Shown: piece by piece, positions 35,736 through 44,600 of the stretch
Layout of the letters: every line of letters starts with the position of its first letter
How positions within the stretch are numbered: the stretch's first letter is position 1
Source of the DNA: Microcoleus vaginatus_C
GTDB lineage: Bacteria > Cyanobacteriota > Cyanobacteriia > Cyanobacteriales > Microcoleaceae
Direction: 5' to 3' (one strand)
DNA: 64,000 bases
Assembly: GCA_040004035.1 (NCBI GenBank)
Contig: JAMPLN010000010.1
The notes under the pieces: generated by a model
Told to the model about the DNA's origin: nothing
Database searches by the model: none
The model's input: only the letters and a program-made list of their open reading frames with translations
Position numbers and translations under genes: made by a program

Positions 35736-37862
35736 TTAATCCTTTTTCTTGATAACAAGCAAGGTAATGTCATCAAATACCTTTTGTTCTCCAATAAAGT
35801 CTCGCAAATCATCAATGGCGGCTTTCTTAATTTGTTCCGCGCTCAAATGCCAGTTTTGAGAAACCACTTCACACAGTCTTTCGATACCGTAGAATTTTTT
35901 GTGCATATTTCTAGCTTCCGGGATGCCGTCAGTATAAAGCACCACCCCGTCCCCCGGCTCTAAGTCTACTAAAACATGGCTAATCCAATCGGAAATATCC
36001 TCATCTAAGGCGAGTGGAAATCCTAAATTTATGGTGTCTATCCGCTGGATTTGACCACCTTTCCTGACCACAAGAGTTTCCTCATGTTGACCGCTGATAC
36101 TAATTGTGCGATCGGCGTAGTTGAGCAAAGCTAGGGTCATATTTTTGTCGGAGTTCATGCGCTGGACATTTTTATAAATAGTGCGGTTGAGGGTATCTAA
36201 AAAACGCACAGGATCGGATTCTTGCATTTCCTGAAGAGTGCGGACAGCAGCTTGAGTCATCACCATCAAAATGCCGCTTTCTAATCCGTGTCCGGTGACA
36301 TCACCAATGCAAATCGTGACAACCCCGTTAGTACAAAGTACGTCGTAGTAATCACCGCCTACTTCCGAGGCTGGCTCCATAAATCCGGCAATATCTAAAT
36401 CTTCAATCGCTGCGAGTTCCGCAGGTTTTGGCAGAATCAACTGCTGCATTTGTTTGAGCATATCGAGCTCGGAACTCATGCGGAGGTTTTCCGCTTTCAG
36501 GCGCTGGTTGAGAGTGGCAATTTGTTTAGTGGCTGTGGCGAGTTCAAAGGTACGTTCTTTGACTTTATCTTCTAGCGTTTCAAAGGATTCTTGCTGTTGT
36601 CTCGCCATGCTGTTAAAGGAATTTCTTAAGGTTTCAATTTCCCAAATCAGACTGGAATCAACGTTCTGATTAAGAGTACCACCTGCTAGATATTGTGAAG
36701 CTTGAGCAATTTGATTCAGGGGGCGAGTAATCCAGCTAGCGGTGAAAATACCCACTCCAACAGAGACAACTAGAGCCACAATACACAGCAAAATGGTGTG
36801 GCGACTGTTAGCATAAATTTGCGCCATAAAGTCGGCTTCAGGAACTACTACTACAATCAGCCAATTGAGACCGTACTTGTCAGTTAGCGGAGAAACTTGG
36901 ATAAATTGCCGCTCACCGTTCAGCTTAAAGTCAAGTTGAACAGTTTGATCGATATCTTCCAAATTCTTGAAGCGTTCGAGCAGCTCAACCACACTTTGAC
37001 GCATCAGCGGGTTGCTGCTTTCCTGTGCTTTGATCCGCTTTGTATCTTTGCCTGTTCCCACCGAAAGAGGCTGTTCTTTAACCGAGGTGGCTATTAATTC
37101 GCCCTGGGGCTCAATGATAAATACTTGACCGGAATTACCCACCCTTAAGGTTTGCAGGAAGTGGCGAATTTGATCTAGTCCCATTTGGCAAGTCAGCAGG
37201 CCAATTAGTTTACCTTCGGCATCATAATAGGGTAGACTCGCATTAATTTGCAGCGTACCGTAACCAAAATTAATATAAACTTTACTCCAAGCTGCCTGTT
37301 TCTTCTCAATAACAACTCTGTAAAAAGGGCGCGTGCGAACGTCATAATTGGGCGTGGTTTTGTCAATCTTTGTGGGGTTTCCATCAGCGTCAAGGTTGTA
37401 ATATATCAAGTCGCCACCCCCGGGAATTAGTTGCTGGGCAAGCTGAGGTTGTTCAAGTCCAACCAGCCGATTTACCCAACCCACACGCAGGTACTGACCT
37501 TTGGCGTTGGCAATTCCCGCGTGACCGATCGAATTAAATTGCAGAACTTGTTTCCAAAAATAGGGTCGAGTTTGCTCTAAATCGTCAAAGTTCAACACCC
37601 CCAGACGTAAAGCATCGTAATTAATCTGATTCACCAGTGGCGGATCTTCCAGATAGGTTTGGACACGTTCGTAAACTCTCGCACTCACTTCCTGCCGCAA
37701 CTGATTAACAATGTCGTTGACTATCTGCTCTCCGTTTCTGTAAGAGAGATAGCCAACGCAGCCAACAGCAGCCAAAATTTGGAGAACAAAAGGAACTACC
37801 AAGACATTGCGGAGAGGGAATTTGCCCGATCTGGAAACGATCGCACTTTTTTCTGAAACCAT
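35736..37862 (-). CDS. Membrane sensor SpoIIE (PP2C) phosphatase with Cache and HAMP
   Basis: A 708-residue protein (ATG 37862). TM helix near residues 20-45, an extracytoplasmic double Cache-type domain (about 50-330, with QVFIIEPQGELIATS and TDKYGLNWLIVVVVPE), a second TM (HTILLCIVALVVSVGVGIFT), HAMP (ITRPLNQIAQASQYLAGGTL), coiled coil, and the SpoIIE/PP2C domain (about 470-705) with GGDYYDV, IGDVTGHG, YTDGIPE and FDDITLLVI. Its phosphatase domain is nearly identical to that of the giant kinase 28334-33784. Expected to dephosphorylate STAS antagonist proteins in response to a periplasmic ligand. Confidence 0.93.
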   Translation of the reverse strand: MVSEKSAIVSRSGKFPLRNVLVVPFVLQILAAVGCVGYLSYRNGEQIVNDIVNQLRQEVSARVYERVQTYLEDPPLVNQINYDALRLGVLNFDDLEQTRPYFWKQVLQFNSIGHAGIANAKGQYLRVGWVNRLVGLEQPQLAQQLIPGGGDLIYYNLDADGNPTKIDKTTPNYDVRTRPFYRVVIEKKQAAWSKVYINFGYGTLQINASLPYYDAEGKLIGLLTCQMGLDQIRHFLQTLRVGNSGQVFIIEPQGELIATSVKEQPLSVGTGKDTKRIKAQESSNPLMRQSVVELLERFKNLEDIDQTVQLDFKLNGERQFIQVSPLTDKYGLNWLIVVVVPEADFMAQIYANSRHTILLCIVALVVSVGVGIFTASWITRPLNQIAQASQYLAGGTLNQNVDSSLIWEIETLRNSFNSMARQQQESFETLEDKVKERTFELATATKQIATLNQRLKAENLRMSSELDMLKQMQQLILPKPAELAAIEDLDIAGFMEPASEVGGDYYDVLCTNGVVTICIGDVTGHGLESGILMVMTQAAVRTLQEMQESDPVRFLDTLNRTIYKNVQRMNSDKNMTLALLNYADRTISISGQHEETLVVRKGGQIQRIDTINLGFPLALDEDISDWISHVLVDLEPGDGVVLYTDGIPEARNMHKKFYGIERLCEVVSQNWHLSAEQIKKAAIDDLRDFIGEQKVFDDITLLVIKKKD

Positions 37863-37922
37863 TGTTAAAAACACTCCCAGCGAGCAGTTTACAGTAGGTG
37901 GATTAACTTTTCAAATGCTGCC

Positions 37923-38233
37923 TTAAACCGGAATAACGACGCCGCGAACATCTTTGGCAGCTTCCGAACCAAAAAAGTAAATTACTTGAACTAGAGATTC
38001 AGGTTTCACCCCTTAGTGAGCCTTTTCCGAACCCATTAACGATGGATTTGTCGGAGTATCAATCACACGGGGGAGGACAGTATTAGCAGTGATATTAGTA
38101 CCTTTTATTTCATGTGCGATCGCCTGTGTGAGCGCCACCATTCCAGCTTTAGCAGCACAGTAAGCCACCCATTGTCCAATCGGCTGTTCGCCCCCACGCG
38201 AAGCGACAGTCACAATCCCCCCATTCAGCCAGT
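37923..38233 (-). pseudogene. Truncated short-chain dehydrogenase (SDR) pseudogene
   Basis: The translation reads DWLNGGIVTVASRGGEQPIG and QWVAYCAAKAGMVALTQAIA (the YxxxK motif of SDRs), followed by ITANTVLPRVIDTPTN and, after an in-frame TAA (38013-38015), VKPESLVQVIYFFGSEAAKD and VRGVVIPV. The first half of the domain, with the Rossmann glycine motif, is absent. The break point lies beside a MITE-like repeat (about 38265-38290). So the gene is 5'-truncated and carries an internal stop. Confidence 0.85.
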
Positions 38234-38547
38234 CAAAAATACTTGTTTGCTTTTCATGATTTATAAGTAAGTAGGTAGAAATAAATATAACATGGGGAGA
38301 CGGCGGGTTTGGCAATAGTAAACTCGCTGCTGCCATAGATTCTAACTAAACGCGCCCCTACAATTTCCGATTTTCTATTCAGGTTTTTTCGGACGACCTA
38401 TTTACCTTTTTGGATAGGTTAAGAGCCAGTGACAATGTTATCATATGCAAAACTGAACAAACATCAACCAATCTGCGTTCATCAGCGCTCATCAGCCTGC
38501 ATCAACGGTTAAAATAATATAAAATAAAATAAAAATACCAAACAAAA

Positions 38548-38907
38548 ATGCAAATTACTCAATCCCTCCACAGCGCCATACTCATCTCCAACCTGGAAAA
38601 ATCCCAACACTTTTACAGCACCGTACTAAAACTGCAAAAAATTGATCGAGACTTAAAATTTCCCGGAATCTGGTATCAAATCGGCGACTTCCAGCTCCAC
38701 CTAATTTTAGGTGCAACAATTATCCCAGATGCCGTAGACCATGCCAAATGGGGACGCAACCGACATCTAGCATTTTCTGTGGCCAACTTAGAGGCAGCCA
38801 AACAGCAGTTAATCGCTCACAATTGCCCGTTTCAAATGAGCGCGTCAGGTCGATCGGCATTATTTACCCAAGATCCCGACGGCAACATCATCGAACTCAG
38901 CGAGTAA
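38548..38907 (+). CDS. VOC (glyoxalase/bleomycin resistance fold) protein
   Basis: A 119-residue single-domain VOC protein: two beta-alpha-beta-beta-beta modules, with HSAILISNLEKSQHFYSTVL and HLAFSVANLEAAKQQLIAHN. The C-terminal DPDGNIIELSE is the usual end with a metal-ligand Glu. A candidate His ligand is in the first strand (LHSAIL) and another in RHLAF. Function is probably ligand or metal binding; glyoxalase activity is not certain. Stop and the next ATG are 3 nt apart, so it is co-transcribed with the recombinase-like gene. Confidence 0.9.
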   Translation: MQITQSLHSAILISNLEKSQHFYSTVLKLQKIDRDLKFPGIWYQIGDFQLHLILGATIIPDAVDHAKWGRNRHLAFSVANLEAAKQQLIAHNCPFQMSASGRSALFTQDPDGNIIELSE

Positions 38908-38910
38908 CAG

Positions 38911-40191
38911 ATGAAAATCATCGCTTATTCTTACACCGAACCGCTACTGGAAGCAGCACCCGCACCGGAAATTTGGGGTCAAGAAGTCGATCGCACCTAT
39001 CAAGACTTAGGAGGGCGACAACAACTGCAACAACTCCTCAAAGACTGCGAAACAGAACCAGTCAAATACCTGTTAATTCAGCGCTTTGAAGAACTCGGCG
39101 ACACCGTACAGCAAGTGTGTTCGCACCTCGCCCAACTCGAAAACCTCGGCGTCGAAATCATCGTACAAGCAGAAACAGAACCGCGAAACCGCCAAAACTT
39201 GCTGCAAATCCTCGCAGAAATCCAGCGCAGCCAACACAGCCGGAGTATTCGCAAAGGACACGCCCGCAACCGCATCAAATCCCGGATTCCACCGGGTAAG
39301 GCTCCCTACGGCTACCGGCGCGGCAAAGATTGTTATACGATCGATAAAACCACCGCCCCCACCGTCAAAGACTTTTTTGAACACTTTTTAATTTACGGTT
39401 CCTTGCGAGGTTCCGTGCGGTATTTAGCCAAGAAATACAACAAAAAAATCTCTGTAAGCACCGGCCGCCGCTGGCTGACAAATCCCGCCTACCGAGGCGA
39501 TTTGGAATATCAAAACGGCCAAGTAATTTCTAACACCCACGTCCCGATTATTTCCAGAGAAGAAGCCGCCCAAATAGACAGATTGCTGCGCCGCAACCGC
39601 TGCCTTTCTCCTCGCAGTGCTAGCGCCCCACGTTCCCTCGCAGGTTTAGCGATTTGTGCAGAATGCAAATCGCCCATGACAGTTGCCAAAGTCACCTCCT
39701 ACCGCAAAGAAAAAGAATACCTTTATTTGCGACCGATTAACTGTCCAAAACAGCCTAAATGTAGCGGCCTTTCCTACGATGAAGTATTGCAATTAACTAT
39801 CGCGGGTATTTGTCGGGATTTACCCGATGCTGTTGCTGGGTTGCAAATGCCGAATATGAGTGGAATTAAAGCAGGAATTGTCAGGGCGATCGCATCCAAA
39901 CAAGAAATCATAGAGCAACTTTCCGCCCTGATTGACAGCGGCATTTTAGACACGGAAACGGCCGAGTTTAGAGCCTACAAAATCCGCACCGAAATTGCCG
40001 AACTGCAAAGCAAATTAGCCCAACTACCCCCAGTAAATTTGCGAGAAATTGCCCAAACAGTTTCCCTGCCGCAATTTTGGCTGGATTTATCAGAATCAGA
40101 ACGCAGGTTTTACTTTCGAGAATTTATCGATCGCATTGAAATCGTCCGCGAAAATACAAATTGGAAACTGCAAATTATTTTCATTTTTTAA
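38911..40191 (+). CDS. Serine recombinase-like protein lacking the catalytic serine motif
   Basis: A 426-residue protein related to large serine recombinases. Residues 1-95 align with the resolvase domain (AYSYTEPLL at the start, YLLIQRFEELGDTVQQVCSH near the middle). The usual RxS catalytic pair is replaced by SYT, and DRLGR by EELGD, so the active site appears degenerate. The recombinase DNA-binding domain follows (SRIPPGKAPYGYRRGKDCYT; RGSVRYLAKKYNKKISVSTG; WLTNPAYRGDLEYQNGQV), with a zinc ribbon (CAECKSP and CPKQPKC) and a C-terminal coiled coil. Similar proteins occur in other cyanobacteria. It ends in a 4-nt overlap with the convergent REC-cyclase gene. A DNA-binding role without recombination is plausible but unproven. 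Confidence 0.8.
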   Translation: MKIIAYSYTEPLLEAAPAPEIWGQEVDRTYQDLGGRQQLQQLLKDCETEPVKYLLIQRFEELGDTVQQVCSHLAQLENLGVEIIVQAETEPRNRQNLLQILAEIQRSQHSRSIRKGHARNRIKSRIPPGKAPYGYRRGKDCYTIDKTTAPTVKDFFEHFLIYGSLRGSVRYLAKKYNKKISVSTGRRWLTNPAYRGDLEYQNGQVISNTHVPIISREEAAQIDRLLRRNRCLSPRSASAPRSLAGLAICAECKSPMTVAKVTSYRKEKEYLYLRPINCPKQPKCSGLSYDEVLQLTIAGICRDLPDAVAGLQMPNMSGIKAGIVRAIASKQEIIEQLSALIDSGILDTETAEFRAYKIRTEIAELQSKLAQLPPVNLREIAQTVSLPQFWLDLSESERRFYFREFIDRIEIVRENTNWKLQIIFIF

Positions 40192-41471
40192 GGATTAGCT
40201 CGACGTTCATCCGTAGTTCCTAGGTTAGATTGCCGACTTCTTAAAGAAGTGGGGGTATTTGGGTACTCTCTTAGTTCGCTAGGAGTGGACTGCGTTTGAC
40301 AAGCATCGGTTTCAACCGCTGAATTATCTTTTTTAGCCTTTAGCCAATAGGCGATCATCTCTCCTTTTCCTTTAATCGCGATCGCACCTCTTTCCTCAAA
40401 TAAATACCGCTCTTTTAACAGTTCGTAAATAGCCGTAGTAACTTGAATGTATCCCGGTAATCCTTGACATTCCATCCGAGAAGCAACATTAACAGTATCT
40501 CCCCACAAGTCATAGATAAATTTTTTAGTGCCAATTACGCCAGCAACTACGGGCCCTGTATGAATGCCAATCCGAATTTGAAATGGTTCGCCTCTGTCAG
40601 TTTGAAAATCCGCGATCGCTTCCTGCATATCCAATGCCATATTCGCGATCGCTTCTACATGATCTGCCCTCGGCACCGGCAACCCCCCCGCTACCATATA
40701 AGCATCTCCAATTGTTTTAATTTTTTCCAAACCGTGTTTTTCCGTTAGCTGGTCAAACCTTGAAAAAATCTGGTTCAGTACATTTACCAATTCTAGAGGT
40801 AACATTCTAGCAGCAATAGACGTAAAATCGACAATATCGGCAAAAAGAACTGTTGCTGAATCAAACCTCTGGGCAGGAGAACCCTCGCCCTTTTTCAAAT
40901 TTTCAACAATTGCTGCTGGTAAAATATTCAGCAATAAATGATCCGACTTTGTTTGAGCAAGCCGTAAAGCTAGCTCCACCCCCTGCCGCTCTTTAATTTC
41001 GTTTTGCAAACGTTCGACAAGTTCTTGGGATTGCTTCGTGTGCTCTTGAAGTAACTGTTGTTGACTTTGAATTGTTAACTGATTTGCCACTCGTGCCAAT
41101 ACTTCTTTACCGTGAAAAGGTTTAGTAATATAGTCAACTCCTCCCACCTCAAAAGCTTTCACCTTATCTAAAACGTCATCTAAGGCGCTTAAGAAAATCA
41201 CCGGAATGGAACTGGTTTTTGGTGAAGCTTTCAACTTTGCACATACCTCATATCCATTCATGTCTGGCATCATCACGTCCAGCAAAATTAGAGTCGGCGG
41301 AAACTCTTGCACTGTAGCGATCGCCCTTTGCCCGTTCAGCGCTTTACGAACCTGATACCCTTGTTCGGTCAAGATTGTAGATAAAAGCCGCACATTATCG
41401 GGCTTATCATCAACTACTAAAATGTTGGCTTGAATTGTATGATATTGATGGCTGTCCATGCACTCGCTCAC
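40188..41471 (-). CDS. Response regulator fused to class III adenylate cyclase
   Basis: A 427-residue protein. The receiver (about 12-135) has acidic residues in VVDDKPDN, phosphoacceptor D65 (LLDVMMPDMNG) and K in ITKPFHG. The cyclase domain (about 205-400) has the metal Asp in LFADIVDFTSIAARM and IKTIGDAYMVAGG, the adenine-selecting Lys in EKIKTIGD and Asp in YDLWGDTVNVASRME, the combination of animal-type adenylate cyclases. The C-terminal 40 residues (QTQSTPSELREYPNTPTSLR) look repeat-derived. No membrane segment. It lies 184 nt after the stop of the ethylene-receptor-like hybrid kinase on the same strand and is its best candidate output. Confidence 0.92.
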   Translation of the reverse strand: MSECMDSHQYHTIQANILVVDDKPDNVRLLSTILTEQGYQVRKALNGQRAIATVQEFPPTLILLDVMMPDMNGYEVCAKLKASPKTSSIPVIFLSALDDVLDKVKAFEVGGVDYITKPFHGKEVLARVANQLTIQSQQQLLQEHTKQSQELVERLQNEIKERQGVELALRLAQTKSDHLLLNILPAAIVENLKKGEGSPAQRFDSATVLFADIVDFTSIAARMLPLELVNVLNQIFSRFDQLTEKHGLEKIKTIGDAYMVAGGLPVPRADHVEAIANMALDMQEAIADFQTDRGEPFQIRIGIHTGPVVAGVIGTKKFIYDLWGDTVNVASRMECQGLPGYIQVTTAIYELLKERYLFEERGAIAIKGKGEMIAYWLKAKKDNSAVETDACQTQSTPSELREYPNTPTSLRSRQSNLGTTDERRANP

Positions 41472-41654
41472 GGTAGTTTGTCAAGATAAAAGATATTAAC
41501 ACTTAAGAAGTTGACTTCAAAAAAAACGTAACAGTATAAAGTCCAATTGTCTCTCCTAAAAATAGATGGCCAAGAGGCGCTATTAGGGCTTAATGTTAGA
41601 CCTTTTTTTAATAAGATAGCCTCCTAAGTTTAGATTAGTTAAAAACTGGCATTT

Positions 41655-44600
41655 TTACCGCGCCGTAACTGCTGATTGTGCTATATCGATAATATCGTCA
41701 AAGAGGAAATCCTGCACTAAAGTAGTTAAATATTCGGCGGCAAAAGCAAAGTCGCTAGGGATTTCCTCAATCAACTTGACAATTTTATCGTCGCAACATT
41801 CATGAGCAGCATGAGATATCTTTTCTACCCACTCAATAGGCATTTGAGCGAGTTGTGACTCCACAGATTGATTGCTAGTCACTTCGCTAATTTTGCTTTC
41901 ATTTTCTAGTGGTGCATCAACAGATTCCTCGTAAATGTAACGCACTCCTAAAAGTTCTTCCATTTTCGCAAATAATATCTTTGCCTCGAATGGTTTACGC
42001 ATGAAATCATCGCAGCCTGCTCCTAAAATAGTTTGTCGTTCCTCTTCAAAAGCGCTAGCAGTAAGAGCAACTATTACAGTTTGTTTTCCGAGAGGATGAG
42101 CTTTAATTTTTCTGGTGGCTTCATAGCCATCCATGACAGGCATCTGCATATCCATCCAGATCAGGTGCGGTTGCCAATCCTCCCATACAGCAATAGCTTC
42201 TTCACCATCTCTAGCTTCTCGCACGAGGATGCCTAGTGGTGACAATAATCTCTCTATGACTAGGCAGTTATCGGCGCGATCGTCAACAACCAAAATCCGG
42301 TATTCTGGTTGATTCGGTGCTAAACCAATTACTTTTTTCTGCGGTTTAAGGATTTTAATCTCGCTGGGAGTGGCAAGGCTGATTTGAATATCAAATGCAA
42401 AGTTACTTCCCAATTCGGGTGTACTCCTGACAGTAATATCTCCTCCCATCATTTGTACAAATTTGCGGCTAATTGGTAAACCTAATCCAGTCCCCTGTTG
42501 AGACTTTTGACCTGTTTTTGTTTGCTCAAAGGGTTCAAATAACTTATTCATCTCTTCAGGGGCAATGCCAAGGCCAGTATCTTCAATTTCAAACTGAAGG
42601 CGTAACACTTCCGGGCGAAGGTCATTCGCGTCTACACAATCACAGTCCCCCAACCTTTCGGACTGATTAAAACCAGTGCACCATCCGGGTTTTTTTTGTA
42701 TAGCTGCGGTTTCAACCCCTAAGCTTTCGGAATGTTCAGAACCCGCGTAGGCAAGTTTTGTTTGTGTGTCCGAAAACTCTGCATTTTCAGCCCCCAAACT
42801 TTCTTCTACCTTCTTTTTCACTCGCAAAGTAATGCTACCCATCTCTGTAAACTTGATCGCATTTCCTACAAGATTAATCAAAATTTGGCGCAATTTACCT
42901 TCGTCTCCACTAACAAAGTGTGGTACGCCGTCACCCACTTCCAAATTGAGCTGCAATTTCTTAGATTTAGCTTTTAATCGAAACATTTCTTCTAAGGTTT
43001 TTAGCAGGCGCATTAAGTTAAAACTGCTTTCATTAAGCTGACTTCTGCCCGCTTCAATTTTGGACATTTCCAAAATGTCATTAATTAGCGAAAGCAAGTG
43101 TTCGCCGGCGCGATTAATAATTTCTAGGTGCTGCTGGTGTTGATTGTTGAGAGATGAATCGCGCACCATCACCTGACTAAATCCGAGAATGGCATTCAGG
43201 GGAGTCCGCAATTCGTGGCTCATAGAAGAAAGGAATTCGCTCTTGGCGCGGTTAGCTGTATCAGCAGCTACGACAGCTTTTTGTAATGCTGTTTCTGCTA
43301 ATTTTCGTTCGGCAATTTCTGTTTTTGCTTGTTCAAAAAGGGTGGATTGCTGGAGGGCAATTGCTAGCTGCACGGAAATTTGCTTGAGAGATTCTATCTC
43401 AGAAGAGGTCCAATGCCTGTGACTGCGGCAGTGATGAGCAATGAGTAGCCCCCATAGTTTTTCACCTTGCAAAATGGGAACCACGAGGTTAGCTTTAATT
43501 TCAAACTGGCTCAGTAAATTAACGTGGCAATCTGAAAGGCCTGCCGTATAAATATTGTCGATCGCACGAATGTGTCCCTCCGCGTAAGCAGAAATGTAGC
43601 CTTCTCGAAAGCAAGGGTCATTAATGTCAATTCCCAAAATCGGCATTGTATCGGCTGCTACCGACTCGACGGCTACCAATCCACTCCAATCAGGGTTAAA
43701 GCGGTAAATAATAGTCCTGTCTGTTGACAAAAACTGGCGGACTTCTTCCACAGCCATTGTCATTACTTCTTCTAGGTTAAGAGAGGAGCGAATCCGCTCT
43801 TGAATAGCATTCACGAGCCGCTCCCTTTTTACTTGTTGCTTCAAGGCTATTTCCGCCTGTTTGCGAGCAGTAACATCTACTCCATAACCCACGCACTCCA
43901 CAGGTATGCCCGCAGAATTTTTGACTAACTTGATCTCATCGTAAATCCAGCGATAACTACCGTCTTTGTGCCGTTCGCGGTATTCGTAGGAAATCGATTC
44001 TTTTTCCAATATCTGAGCGTATGAAGTATCAACAATCTCTCGATCTTCTGGATGAACCAGGCTATGCCAATCAAGGGAACCATCAACCAATTCTCGTGCT
44101 TCGTAACCAATCATTGAAACAACATTATCGCTGACAAATGTTACATCGTAATTTCCCCCTAATTTGCAGCTAAAAATTACCGCCGGAGTAGTCGCCAGCA
44201 AATATTGCAAGCGTTCGGTGACAGAACGCAAGTTTAACTCGGCTTGCTTGCGATCGCGGGCTTCCATTGCTAAAGCTGCGATCTGCGCCACATAGCTAGC
44301 GAAGCTTTGTTCGTCGAGCGTCCAATTCCTGGTCGTTCCCTGATGTTCTAAACAAATTACACCCGCAATTTGCCCTTTATGGGTAATAGGAACATCTAGC
44401 ATCGACGAGATGTTTAAAGGCTTCAAATAAGATTCGCTAAATTCTCGGGTGCGCGGATCGGTTTTGGCATCAACCGCTGCGATCGCCTGTTCTGTCTTCA
44501 AAGCTTGGAAATAGCTAGGATAGTCAGCAACTTTCAGTTCTGCACCGGCGCAGTGTTGATTGGGAGTCAGTTCGTAAATATCCGCACAGCACAGTGCGGA

